Shown here in pieces: positions 1-7,711 of a stretch of DNA of 11,827 nt. Both the position numbers and the translations under genes were made by a program. The notes under the pieces are model-generated. The model did not search any database. It saw only the letters and a program-made list of their open reading frames with translations, and was not told where the DNA came from. Location of the stretch: assembly GCA_944363865.1 (NCBI GenBank), contig CALVVN010000053.1, forward strand, positions 1-11,827. Reading direction: 5' to 3'. Origin of the DNA: an uncultured Bacilli bacterium (GTDB taxonomy: Bacteria; Bacillota_I; Bacilli_A; RF39; UBA660). The first letter of the stretch is position 1. Each line of letters starts with the position of its first letter.

Positions 1-2
1 CA

Positions 3-128
3 CTAAAATCCATACAAAAATTATTACAAGACACAGGTGCTTGCATTCCAATTATTGATTTAATATATGAAATAATTTACAACGATAAAGATAAAGAAGA
101 AATGTTAAAATTTTTAATAGAAAAATAA
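3..128 (+). CDS. gpsA: C-terminal end of probable NAD(P)-dependent glycerol-3-phosphate dehydrogenase (partial)
   Basis: An open frame enters from the left edge and gives 41 residues before TAA at 126-128. The tail reads KSIQKLLQDTGACIPIIDLI and then a Tyr-Glu-Ile-Ile segment, an Asn-Asp-Lys-Asp stretch and a closing MLKFLIEK. This fits the last helices of GpsA, where a 'T-K-a-v-y-x-l ... P-I-x-x-x-Y-x-I-l ... L' pattern closes the helical substrate domain. GpsA reduces dihydroxyacetone phosphate to sn-glycerol-3-phosphate in the cytosol, the precursor of phospholipids and of glycerol-phosphate polymers. The catalytic and nucleotide-binding parts lie outside the window, so the call rests on a short tail. 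The next gene starts 10 bases downstream with its Shine-Dalgarno site overlapping this stop, so the two are probably co-transcribed. Another helical enzyme tail cannot be excluded. Confidence 0.55.
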   Translation, partial: LKSIQKLLQDTGACIPIIDLIYEIIYNDKDKEEMLKFLIEK

Positions 129-137
129 GGAAATAAT

Positions 138-1577
138 ATGAAAAATGATAAAATTAATAAAATACAAAAACTGTTTATAATATATTTTTCAGTTTTTCCT
201 ATATTAAATATGTATTTCTTTCATAGCAAAATAACTACGCTATTAGAGATAATAATAGCATTAATCTTAATGGCTTTAGTTTTAGTGTATGAAAAAAAGT
301 CAAGAAAAAAACTATTTATTCCAATTTTATATATTATTTTAGTTTTAACATATCTATTAATTAACTACATTAGAAGTTTTAGTTTTTCTTCTTATGTTCC
401 TGATAATTTTAATTATAGTTTATTTAATGAAAGTTTAACAATTATAAAATTAATAACACCTGTAATAATAATTTATTTTTTGCATTACCTAAACTTGACC
501 TTAAAACAATATCTAATGGTAATAAATATATGGGCAATACTTATAACTTCAAATATCATTATTACGAACATATTAAAAATAAGTTTATGCTCATATAGCT
601 TAGATACAATCACTTATAATATATTTGAATGGCAAACGGGAATATCATATTTAAAAACTGCAAGCAAAGGTTTTTTTACATATGCAAATCAACAATCAGC
701 TATGATAGTAGTGATTTTACCATTTATTTTTTATCAATTTACAAATAAATGTAAGTATATTCTTTTAATATTTTTACTATTAATAAGTGGGCTAATGTTA
801 GGAACTAGAGTGAGTAGTATAGGAAGTATAATAGTAGTAATTACTTTGATTTTAATGTTTTTAGTCATATCCTTAATTAAAAGGCAAAAAGTGAAGAAAC
901 ACCTTTGTCTTTTGGTAATACCACTAATTATATCGGCTATGTTGATACCTATTTCCCCATACAATAACAGAAATAATGAATTCACAGTAAATAATGAAAA
1001 CAAAATGAACAAAAAAGCAGAAGAAACAGAAAATAACATAAACGAGAATTACAAAATAGAGTATTTTAATAAAAAAGTAAATAATTATTATTTGCCAAAA
1101 GTTTTCTATGAAAAATATTATCCTATTAAATATGATGTTGATTTTTGGTACGAATTTATCAAAAATACTCCAACTAGGGAAATAAACTATAGATTAATTG
1201 AAAAAAGCATTATTAAAAGAGTAAAAGAGATTAATAATGACAAATTAGATACAATTTTTGGTATCAGTAATACAAGAATTCAAAACATATTTAACATAGA
1301 ACAAGATTTTATCTTACATTACTATGCTTTTGGAATTATTGGAATGATAATACTTTTAATAGAGTATTTTATATCAGTTCCATATATATTATTCAAATTC
1401 ATAAAAAAGCATACGTTTATTAACTTAATAATTATGTCAAGTGTATGTCTTTTTATATTTATAAGTATATTAAGTGGAAATATAATAAACTCACTAAATG
1501 TGATAATACCATTTTCACTTATTATATCTATGATATATAATAAAAACATTGATAAAATAGACAACAATTTGCTATAA
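138..1577 (+). CDS. Polytopic membrane protein of the O-antigen polymerase/ligase (Wzy/WaaL-like) superfamily
   Basis: This 479-residue protein has about 12 hydrophobic segments: roughly 11-29, 33-51, 58-77, 100-118, 124-147, 185-201, 207-222, 227-248, 256-274, 393-412, 427-445 and 450-467. A large hydrophilic segment (about 275-390), Asn/Lys/Glu-rich at first, separates the last three spans, as expected for the big extracytoplasmic loop of the family. Family-like marks are GFFTYANQQSA at 178-188, a GTR motif at 222-224 after a Leu/Met run, and an 'EQDF...GIIG' stretch at 388-402, just before the tenth span. Such proteins polymerise lipid-linked repeats (Wzy) or transfer a finished glycan from undecaprenyl-PP to an acceptor (WaaL, PglL). 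Start: ATG with an AAGGAA site 5 bases upstream. It is followed at once by an ABC-2 exporter, which would fit a ligase better than a polymerase. Primary sequence does not settle the reaction. Confidence 0.7.
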   Translation: MKNDKINKIQKLFIIYFSVFPILNMYFFHSKITTLLEIIIALILMALVLVYEKKSRKKLFIPILYIILVLTYLLINYIRSFSFSSYVPDNFNYSLFNESLTIIKLITPVIIIYFLHYLNLTLKQYLMVINIWAILITSNIIITNILKISLCSYSLDTITYNIFEWQTGISYLKTASKGFFTYANQQSAMIVVILPFIFYQFTNKCKYILLIFLLLISGLMLGTRVSSIGSIIVVITLILMFLVISLIKRQKVKKHLCLLVIPLIISAMLIPISPYNNRNNEFTVNNENKMNKKAEETENNINENYKIEYFNKKVNNYYLPKVFYEKYYPIKYDVDFWYEFIKNTPTREINYRLIEKSIIKRVKEINNDKLDTIFGISNTRIQNIFNIEQDFILHYYAFGIIGMIILLIEYFISVPYILFKFIKKHTFINLIIMSSVCLFIFISILSGNIINSLNVIIPFSLIISMIYNKNIDKIDNNLL

Positions 1578-1595
1578 TAAGTACGAGGGGAAAGA

Positions 1596-2387
1596 ATGAA
1601 AACTATTAATGAATTAAAAAGTATATATACAAAATACAACTTTCTAATACAACAATTAATAACTAGAGATTTTAAAGTGAAATATAAAAGAAGTTTTTTA
1701 GGAGTATTATGGAGTTTGTTATACCCTTTGATGATGATGACAGTACTTGCAATAGTGTTTTCAAATGTTTTTAGATTCTCAACGCCGGGTGTGAATTATT
1801 TGGTTTACTTAATGACCGGTTTAACACTATATAATTATTTTAGTGAAGCCACTAATTTAGCCATGAGTAGTGTTGTTGCAAACTTCAGTTTGATTAATAA
1901 AGTTTATATACCAAAATACGTATTTCCATTATCAAAATGTTTATTTGTTGGAATAAATTTTTTATTTACACTTGTACCATTATATTTGGTAATATTGTTT
2001 ACAGGAACGGGAATAAATTTTTGGCACGTTTTATTACCAATAGTTTTTATATGCTTATTTTTATTTACTATAGGAATAGGATTCATATTATCTACAATCG
2101 CGGTATTTATGAGAGATATGTTTTACATATATGGAATATTAATTTCAATTTTAACTTACATGACGCCAATAATGTATGATATAAATATGATTTCAAAAGA
2201 ATTTCAAATGATTTTGAAACTAAATCCATTATATCACTATATAAGTTTTGCTCGTACAATTATATTATATGGTGAATGCCCTTCAATAAGCCAATTTTTA
2301 ATTTGCATTGCAACTTCAATATTAACTTTTATAATAGGTATTATAGTATTTAAGAAAAATCAAGATAAATTTATTTATTATATATAG
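1596..2387 (+). CDS. ABC-2 type polysaccharide/teichoic acid exporter, permease subunit (TagG/Wzm-like)
   Basis: This 263-residue membrane protein should form the channel that moves an undecaprenyl-PP-linked glycan or teichoic-acid-like polymer across the cytoplasmic membrane. The N-terminal amphipathic motif, RDFKVKYKRSFLGVLW at 24-39 followed by L-Y-P, is characteristic of TagG/Wzm/RfbA permeases. About six hydrophobic segments follow (near 42-58, 66-84, 112-136, 144-168, 176-193 and 231-251), with conserved MRD at 172-174 and NPLYHY at 210-215 before the last span. The length of about 260 residues is normal for the family. ATG 1596 is preceded by AGGGGA a few bases upstream. The partner ATPase starts 20 bases downstream of the stop. 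Sequence alone does not separate a wall-teichoic-acid exporter from an O-antigen or S-layer glycan exporter; the nearby mnaA and tagA favour a teichoic-type linkage unit. Confidence 0.88.
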   Translation: MKTINELKSIYTKYNFLIQQLITRDFKVKYKRSFLGVLWSLLYPLMMMTVLAIVFSNVFRFSTPGVNYLVYLMTGLTLYNYFSEATNLAMSSVVANFSLINKVYIPKYVFPLSKCLFVGINFLFTLVPLYLVILFTGTGINFWHVLLPIVFICLFLFTIGIGFILSTIAVFMRDMFYIYGILISILTYMTPIMYDINMISKEFQMILKLNPLYHYISFARTIILYGECPSISQFLICIATSILTFIIGIIVFKKNQDKFIYYI

Positions 2388-2407
2388 TAGGAGGCATAGG
2401 TAAAAAA

Positions 2408-3166
2408 ATGGAACAAGAAGAAATGATAGTAATAGACAACGTTTCAATGAGATTTAATCTAGGTATTGAAAAAAATAATTCATTAAAGCAAATTTTTGTG
2501 GAATTTTTAAAGGGTAAGAAAAAAGATAAAAATCAATTTTGGGCTTTAAAAAACATAGATATAAACATAAAAAAAGGAGAAGTTGTAGGGTTTATTGGTT
2601 CAAATGGCGCAGGTAAATCAACTTTATTAAAAATCATAGCCGGAGTAATGAAACCAACAAAAGGGAAAGTAAAATCTTATGGAAATATATGTCCATTGAT
2701 AGAACTAGGAGCAGGTTTCGATATGGAATTAACAGCAAGAGAAAATATTTATTTAAATGGAGCTGTTATGGGTTATACAAAAAAATTCATAGATAGTAAG
2801 TTTCAAAATATTGTTGATTTTTCAGAATTACAAGAATTTTTAGATGTTCCTTTAAAAAATTTTTCTTCAGGTATGATAGCAAGATTAGCATTTAGCATAT
2901 CTACTATTGTAGAACCGGAAATACTGATTGTAGATGAAATATTATCAGTAGGAGATATAAGTTTTCAAGAAAAATGTGAAAAAAGAATGACTGCGATGAT
3001 GAGTGGCGGAACTACTGTACTATACGTATCACATTCTTTGGAATCAATAAAAAAAATATGCAATAAAGTTATATGGCTTGACCACGGAGTAATAAAAGAA
3101 ATCGGAGGAAAAAAAGTTTGTGATAACTTTGAAAAATATATGCTCGGAGGTGAAAAAAATGAATGA
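2408..3166 (+). CDS. ABC exporter ATP-binding subunit for polysaccharide/teichoic acid (TagH/Wzt-like, short form)
   Basis: This 252-residue cytosolic ATPase powers the permease encoded just upstream. Walker A is GSNGAGKST (64-72), the signature loop is FSSGM (152-156), Walker B is ILIVDE (172-177) and the switch His is in VSHS (His209). The segment IELGAGF followed by a 'TARENIYLNG' stretch (98-118) is a hallmark of the Wzt/TagH/RfbB family. The protein stops soon after the nucleotide-binding domain. It lacks the C-terminal carbohydrate-binding domain of long Wzt proteins and the C-terminal extracytoplasmic extension of Bacillus TagH. ATG 2408 lies 13 bases after AGGAGG (2389-2394), a longer than usual spacing; a second AGG at 2398-2400 may help. 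It ends in TGA and overlaps the next gene by 8 bases. Confidence 0.9.
   Translation: MEQEEMIVIDNVSMRFNLGIEKNNSLKQIFVEFLKGKKKDKNQFWALKNIDINIKKGEVVGFIGSNGAGKSTLLKIIAGVMKPTKGKVKSYGNICPLIELGAGFDMELTARENIYLNGAVMGYTKKFIDSKFQNIVDFSELQEFLDVPLKNFSSGMIARLAFSISTIVEPEILIVDEILSVGDISFQEKCEKRMTAMMSGGTTVLYVSHSLESIKKICNKVIWLDHGVIKEIGGKKVCDNFEKYMLGGEKNE
3146..3151 (+). promoter_or_regulatory. Shine-Dalgarno site fixing the start of the 625-residue glycosyltransferase
   Basis: GGAGGT lies 7 bases before ATG 3159, inside the end of the ATPase gene. This makes ATG 3159 a far better start than the in-frame GTG at 3120, which has no comparable site. Confidence 0.8.
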
Positions 3167-5036
3167 GTATGAAGGAAGAAGTTTTCGCTTGTTAAAGCGT
3201 TTTCAATTAGTAAAAATCACAACAAAGTTATTAAAAATTAAAGATAAAGGTTTTACTAAATATATAAAGGAAAGTAAAAAAAATGATGAGTTGTTAGATA
3301 AATATACAGAGTTTAAAGTAAAAAACAACGCAATAGATATTGTTGTAGATACAAAAATAAATATTAATAAAGTAAATGAAGATTTAAAAGAGTTAAACTA
3401 TAACTATAATTTATTCAAATTAGAAAACAAAAAAAGTAAAAAAGAAAACGTTAATCAAATTAGTTATAATTTTTTAACAAAATATTTTAAATATAGAACA
3501 TTTATATTAATAAGTAATAGAAAGAAAGATATAAGTCAGTTTTATTATTGCAAAAACATAATTTATAGCAAGAATTTAAAACAAGAAATAGAAAATCTGA
3601 TAAACACTCTCGAAGGTTTAAAATACATAGCAAATTATAATGACAAAAATAACATAACAGTAAAAACATCAACATTTTTTAACTATAAAGGAACCAATTA
3701 CTATTCAGGGGGTGCTGAAAGATATTTAGTAGACTTATATCAAGTTAGTAGCGAACTAGGGTATAATCTCAATATATATCAAATAGCAGAAAAGCCTTTT
3801 TTTAGAAAATATAGAGGAATAAATGTAATTGGTTTAGCAAATAAAGATGAAAAGATAAACGCGAGCACATCATATGTAGAAAAACAAACAGAAAACTACA
3901 ATGGAGCAACAAAATATTTTTCAAGTTTACACATATACTCTGCTTTTTATGAAGCATACCCTAAAGCACTATCGCCATCAATAGGAATTAGCCATGGAGT
4001 AGCGTGGGACAATCCTTATTCAGTAGCAACAGATGGTATAGATTTTTGGGTAAGAAATTTAAGAATAATTGAAAGCGCAAAAATGTGCGATAAATTAGTT
4101 TCAGTAGATACTAACACTGCAAATTGGTTTCAAACTATTGACTATAAGTTGGGAAACAAAAGAATTAAAGTTGTTCCAAATTATGTAGATACAGAAGAAT
4201 TTAAGTTTGTAAATAATAAAAAAACCAAAGAAAAAATTATTATTACCTATCCAAGAAGATTATATGAGCCAAGAGGAATGTACTTACTATTAGATATAGT
4301 AGACGAATTAATCTCAAAACACAAAAATATAGAAATACATTTTGTTGGCAAAGGTTTTGATAAAGATATAAATAGCATAAAAAATAAAATAAAAAAATAT
4401 CCAAAACAAATATTTTGTTATAGTAGTGAACCTGAAAAGATGTATGAAGTATATCAAAAATCCGATATATCATTAATTCCAACTTTATATAGTGAAGGCA
4501 CAAGTTTGTCTTGCTTAGAAGCGATGGCAACTGGCAACATAGTAGTTGCAACTAGAGTTGGGGGGTTAACTGACTTAATAATAAACAAGTACAACGGCTA
4601 CTTAATTGAGCCAACAAAAGAAGACCTATTAAATACATTATTATACATAATAGAAAATATAGAAGGTCAAGACAAAATAAAAAAACGTGCAAGAGAAACA
4701 GCGGAAGTTTTTAACAAAGAAGTTTGGAAAGAAAAATGGAAAGAAATAATTAAGTCATTTAATTTAAAAGAGAAATCAAAAAATATAGATTTGATTGAAT
4801 TTTATGTAAAAGATGCTGAAAAAATTAATTCCAAAATTATAGACAAAATCAAAGAAGAATTATTAAAAAACCAACTAATTTATATAAAAAGTGAAAAAAA
4901 TATAAAAATTGATAAAATAAGCGGTGGTTTAATACAATTAGTTCCATTTGACGAAGAGATAGTAACAACTGCAAAAAAAATCTATGCCGAAAAAGGCATA
5001 AATCTAAAAATAAAAGGTAATATTGAAAAAATATAA
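3159..5036 (+). CDS. GT-B glycosyltransferase (GT4-type) with N- and C-terminal extensions of unknown function
   Basis: This 625-residue cytosolic protein should transfer a sugar from a nucleotide-sugar donor during polymer assembly. The GT-B core starts near residue 168. It has GGAERYL (184-190), SHG (278-280), PNYVDTEEF (340-348), a YPRR segment at 364-367 opening the donor domain, and EGTSLSCLEAMA (446-457), which holds both Glu of the E(x7)E motif (446 and 454) of GT4 retaining enzymes. GG at 468-469 and NGYLIEP (479-485) follow. Typical GT4 enzymes are about 350-420 residues. Here about 165 residues precede the core and about 85 follow it, and I recognise a domain in neither. It overlaps the ATPase gene by 8 bases and sits 16 bases before mnaA, so it belongs to the export operon. 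Donor and acceptor cannot be read from the sequence. Confidence 0.82.
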   Translation: MNEYEGRSFRLLKRFQLVKITTKLLKIKDKGFTKYIKESKKNDELLDKYTEFKVKNNAIDIVVDTKININKVNEDLKELNYNYNLFKLENKKSKKENVNQISYNFLTKYFKYRTFILISNRKKDISQFYYCKNIIYSKNLKQEIENLINTLEGLKYIANYNDKNNITVKTSTFFNYKGTNYYSGGAERYLVDLYQVSSELGYNLNIYQIAEKPFFRKYRGINVIGLANKDEKINASTSYVEKQTENYNGATKYFSSLHIYSAFYEAYPKALSPSIGISHGVAWDNPYSVATDGIDFWVRNLRIIESAKMCDKLVSVDTNTANWFQTIDYKLGNKRIKVVPNYVDTEEFKFVNNKKTKEKIIITYPRRLYEPRGMYLLLDIVDELISKHKNIEIHFVGKGFDKDINSIKNKIKKYPKQIFCYSSEPEKMYEVYQKSDISLIPTLYSEGTSLSCLEAMATGNIVVATRVGGLTDLIINKYNGYLIEPTKEDLLNTLLYIIENIEGQDKIKKRARETAEVFNKEVWKEKWKEIIKSFNLKEKSKNIDLIEFYVKDAEKINSKIIDKIKEELLKNQLIYIKSEKNIKIDKISGGLIQLVPFDEEIVTTAKKIYAEKGINLKIKGNIEKI

Positions 5037-5052
5037 TTTATAGGAGGAAATA

Positions 5053-6168
5053 ATGAAAGATAAAAAAATAAAAGTGATGAGCATTTTTGGGACAAGGCCA
5101 GAAGCAATAAAAATGGCCCCGCTTATTAAAGAATTGGAAACGAGAAAAGAAATAGAAAGTATAGTTTGTGTTACAGCACAACATAGAGAAATGTTAGATC
5201 AAGTAATGAATACTTTTAATATTAAATCAAACTATGATTTAAATATAATGAGAACTGGACAAACGCTTGGCGATGTGACAATAAGAGCGCTCGAGGGGTT
5301 AGAAAAAATAATTAAAGAAGAAAAACCTGACATTGTTTTAGTACATGGTGACACTACAACAACGTTTGCGGGAGCATTAGCAGCTTTTTATAACCAAGTA
5401 ACAATTGGACACGTAGAAGCTGGATTGAGAACTTACAATAAATATTCTCCGTTCCCTGAAGAAATGAATAGACAAATGGTTGATTGTATGACGGATATGT
5501 TTTTTGCACCAACCGAAATAAGTAAAAATAACTTACTTAAGCAAAATATAAATGAAGATAAAATATATGTGACTGGAAACACAGCAATAGATGCAATGGC
5601 AACAACAGTTAAAGACGAATATAGGCATAAAGAACTAGAATGGATAAAACAAAACGAAAGAATGATACTATTAACGGCGCACCGAAGAGAAAATCTAGGC
5701 GATCCAATGAGAAATATTTTTGGTGCTATAAATAAAATTGTCACAGAATTTAAGGATGTAAAAGTAATATATCCTATACACATGAATCCTAAAGTACGTG
5801 AAGTTGCAAGTGAAATATTTAAAAATAATGATAAAGTAAAATTAATCGAACCCTTAGAAGTTTTAGATTTTCATAATTTTATAAATAAATCATATATAAT
5901 TTTAACAGATAGTGGAGGAATACAAGAGGAAGCACCATCGTTAGGTAAACCAGTATTAGTATTAAGAGATACAACAGAAAGGCCAGAGGGAATAGATGCG
6001 GGAACTTTAAAATTAGTGGGTACAAATGAAAATACAATATACGAAGAAACAAAAAAACTTCTTACAAATAGAGAAGAATATACAAAAATGAGTAAGGCAT
6101 CAAATCCATACGGAGATGGTAACGCAAGCAAAAGAATAGTAGATGCAATTATAAATTATTTTAAATAA
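5053..6168 (+). CDS. mnaA: UDP-N-acetylglucosamine 2-epimerase (non-hydrolysing)
   Basis: The enzyme interconverts UDP-GlcNAc and UDP-ManNAc in the cytosol, supplying ManNAc to TagA for the teichoic-acid linkage unit (same family as WecB). The 371-residue length is normal. The family motifs are nearly all present: FGTRPEAIKMAPL (12-24), TAQHREMLDQ (41-50), HGDTTTTFAGALA (98-110), GHVEAGLRT (119-127), PFPEEMNRQ (133-141), LTAHRRENLG (207-216), TDSGGIQEEAP (285-295) and RDTTERPEG (305-313). The polar residues known to matter in E. coli WecB appear to match Asp100, Glu122, Glu136 and His210. AGGAGG at 5042-5047 lies 5 bases before ATG 5053. It is the last gene of the left operon. The same UDP-ManNAc could also feed other ManNAc or ManNAcA polymers, but tagA nearby gives it an obvious consumer. 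Confidence 0.95.
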   Translation: MKDKKIKVMSIFGTRPEAIKMAPLIKELETRKEIESIVCVTAQHREMLDQVMNTFNIKSNYDLNIMRTGQTLGDVTIRALEGLEKIIKEEKPDIVLVHGDTTTTFAGALAAFYNQVTIGHVEAGLRTYNKYSPFPEEMNRQMVDCMTDMFFAPTEISKNNLLKQNINEDKIYVTGNTAIDAMATTVKDEYRHKELEWIKQNERMILLTAHRRENLGDPMRNIFGAINKIVTEFKDVKVIYPIHMNPKVREVASEIFKNNDKVKLIEPLEVLDFHNFINKSYIILTDSGGIQEEAPSLGKPVLVLRDTTERPEGIDAGTLKLVGTNENTIYEETKKLLTNREEYTKMSKASNPYGDGNASKRIVDAIINYFK

Positions 6169-6270
6169 TGAAATGTCAAATGTAAAAACAAAGAATTAGT
6201 TATTAAAAAATACAATATATTTTAGTATTAACATATTTAAATTATGTAAATTAAAAATCACAAAATATAA

Positions 6271-6291
6271 TTAAAAACAAAACGTTTTTAA
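6271..6291 (-). terminator. Possible AT-rich hairpin terminator of the - strand glycosyltransferase gene
   Basis: A perfect 8-base inverted repeat, TTAAAAAC and GTTTTTAA, flanks a 5-base loop. It begins 3 bases past the TAG stop of the - strand gene. Read on that strand, the right arm carries five T followed by a T/A-rich run. Only one GC pair supports the stem, so it is weak. It may work in both directions, since mnaA ends convergently at 6168. Confidence 0.4.
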
Positions 6292-6294
6292 CAG

Positions 6295-7623
6295 CTATTT
6301 ATTTAATTTACATTTTTTAAATATGTTTTTAATTGTTCTTTTAGTAACTGTTCTGAGCCCAATAGAACTTACCATATTTTCTAAAAGATTAATTTTTTCT
6401 TGCTGTTTAAAAAGAATTATTGATTTTATTATTTCATCATCTGTAACTCTATTAATTAAATTGTTTTCTAATATTTGACACACTTCAATAGAATTATAAA
6501 ATGATTTCTCTAAAACCTCTTGATTTAAATTAATCAAATCGTTGTAAATATCTAAAATATTATCAAATTTATTTATAACTGCATTATCTATGGCTTCAAA
6601 ATATTTTTTATTTACAACTTTAGAACAAAATTCTCTTTTTACCTCTTTTGCCAACAAATATTTATCTAAATTATCATTTACGTTTTTAAACTCTTCTAAA
6701 CTAAATATATTATTTGTATTTCTATTAACAAAATTATTATTTTTAATTTCATTAAAAAGTTTTTTATCGATCATTCCAGAAATTTTACCATAACCTATTA
6801 ATAACACAGGTCTATTAGAGCAAAGACCTTCTAATACAACTTGCCCAAGGCCCATAACACCATTATAATTTTTAATATATTCGCTTACATTTTCTTTAAA
6901 ACCTAAAAAATTCACTTTTTTTTCTAAATTTAATTTTTTTACTAAATTACACAATGCTTCTTTTTCAGAACCATCTCCTATAATATCTAAATGTATATTC
7001 ATATCTTTTAAATTTTCTAAAACACATACAATTTCTTTTTTCTTATCTTTATCTAATCTAACAATTAAAAGCCATTTATTATTTTTAATTACTTCAGTTT
7101 CATAATATTTACTCGTATCTATTGAGTTAGGAATATAAGTTACATTCTCGGCTAAATATCTATATTTTAAAACGTTTAAGTAAGATTTATCTACGCTTAT
7201 AACAAGTGGCTTACAATAGTTTAAAAATACTCTATATAATATATTAGAATTTATATCTTTTGCAAAATTAATTGAACTAAAACCATGTATAGTATAAACT
7301 ATTGCAACACCTGTAATTTGACTTGCAAAAATTGCTGGAAACAGAGTATAAAATGGATGAACATGTATAACATCTATTTTTTCTTTTTTGATTATGTCTA
7401 CTAACTCATTAATAGTTGAAAGAACATCTTTTATAGTATATCCCAAACTTATTTCATATATTTTAAAACCATTAAGTTCTTCATTTTTTTTATAATTATG
7501 AAACGCAAAAACAGGAACATATTTCATATTTTTTTCTGAAAATTGGGTTATGATATGTCTTTCAAGACCGCCTTGCAAAAATGATTCACTAATTATTAAA
7601 ATCTTTTTGGTTTTGTTTTGCAC
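6295..7623 (-). CDS. GT-B glycosyltransferase (GT4-type), GTG start, on the opposite strand
   Basis: This 442-residue cytosolic protein has a GT-B layout. The N-domain carries SFLQGGLERH (14-23), IHVHP (86-90) and IHG (112-114). PNSID (165-169) marks the linker. The donor domain shows LLIVRLDKDKKKE (185-197), IIGDGSE (214-220) and GLGQVVLEGLCSNRPVL (258-274). The second Glu of the E(x7)E motif is present (Glu265) but the first position is Met257, as in GT4 subgroups with a 'GxGRxxLEA' pattern, so donor binding may differ from the classic form. From about residue 330 a Lys/Asn-rich, probably helical tail of some 110 residues follows that I do not recognise. The start is GTG, read from the AAGGATGTG site 7 bases upstream; an in-frame ATG four codons earlier is followed directly by TGA. 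It is transcribed alone against the flanking genes. Donor and acceptor are unknown. Confidence 0.82.
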   Translation of the reverse strand: MQNKTKKILIISESFLQGGLERHIITQFSEKNMKYVPVFAFHNYKKNEELNGFKIYEISLGYTIKDVLSTINELVDIIKKEKIDVIHVHPFYTLFPAIFASQITGVAIVYTIHGFSSINFAKDINSNILYRVFLNYCKPLVISVDKSYLNVLKYRYLAENVTYIPNSIDTSKYYETEVIKNNKWLLIVRLDKDKKKEIVCVLENLKDMNIHLDIIGDGSEKEALCNLVKKLNLEKKVNFLGFKENVSEYIKNYNGVMGLGQVVLEGLCSNRPVLLIGYGKISGMIDKKLFNEIKNNNFVNRNTNNIFSLEEFKNVNDNLDKYLLAKEVKREFCSKVVNKKYFEAIDNAVINKFDNILDIYNDLINLNQEVLEKSFYNSIEVCQILENNLINRVTDDEIIKSIILFKQQEKINLLENMVSSIGLRTVTKRTIKNIFKKCKLNK

Positions 7624-7630
7624 AACGTTT

Positions 7631-7639
7631 CACATCCTT
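7631..7639 (-). promoter_or_regulatory. Shine-Dalgarno site supporting the GTG start
   Basis: On the - strand AAGGATGTG (one mismatch to AAGGAGGTG) lies 7 bases before GTG 7623. The ATG contained in it is in frame but is followed at once by TGA, so GTG is the only workable start here. Confidence 0.65.
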
Positions 7640-7654
7640 AATTAAACTAAAATA

Positions 7655-7683
7655 ATTATATCAACTTTACCTCGTATACACAA
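7655..7683 (-). promoter_or_regulatory. Predicted sigma-A type promoter of the - strand glycosyltransferase
   Basis: Read on the - strand, the -10 is a consensus TATAAT (7660-7655) with an extended TG at 7663-7662. A 17-base spacer separates it from a partial -35, TTGTGT (7683-7678). The expected start near 7648 gives a leader of about 25 bases to GTG 7623. It lies back to back with the + strand promoter at 7712-7740. Confidence 0.55.
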
Positions 7684-7711
7684 TTTAATTTTTACTTGTT
7701 TAATTTAATTA

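Noticed and set aside
734..1039. Antisense open frame of about 100 codons inside the Wzy/WaaL-like gene, and similar antisense frames at 1322-1639, 1904-2086, 4243-4551, 5433-5783, 5871-6131, 9193-9375 and 11359-11568
   Set aside because: All lie opposite well-supported genes, show no family motif, and are expected by chance in very AT-rich coding DNA read on the other strand.
1937..2179. Second + strand open frame inside the ABC permease gene
   Set aside because: It overlaps a strongly conserved permease in another frame, has no ribosome site and shows no recognisable protein.
3120..3158. GTG start giving 13 more residues on the 625-residue glycosyltransferase
   Set aside because: The GGAGGT site 7 bases before ATG 3159 is far better placed; the extra residues only read through the ATPase gene end.
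3330..4900. Possible duplication: the N-terminal (about residues 58-92) and C-terminal (about 542-580) extensions of the large glycosyltransferase look vaguely alike
   Set aside because: The likeness rests on Lys/Ile/Asn-rich composition and secondary-structure feel; no run of identical residues supports a true repeat.
6207..6223. AAAATA / TATTTT inverted repeat with a 5-base loop, a possible mnaA terminator
   Set aside because: The stem is only six A-T pairs with no T-run after it; such repeats arise by chance in this base composition.
6590..6793. + strand open frame of 67 codons inside the reversed glycosyltransferase gene
   Set aside because: It is the antisense shadow of a gene with clear GT-B motifs.
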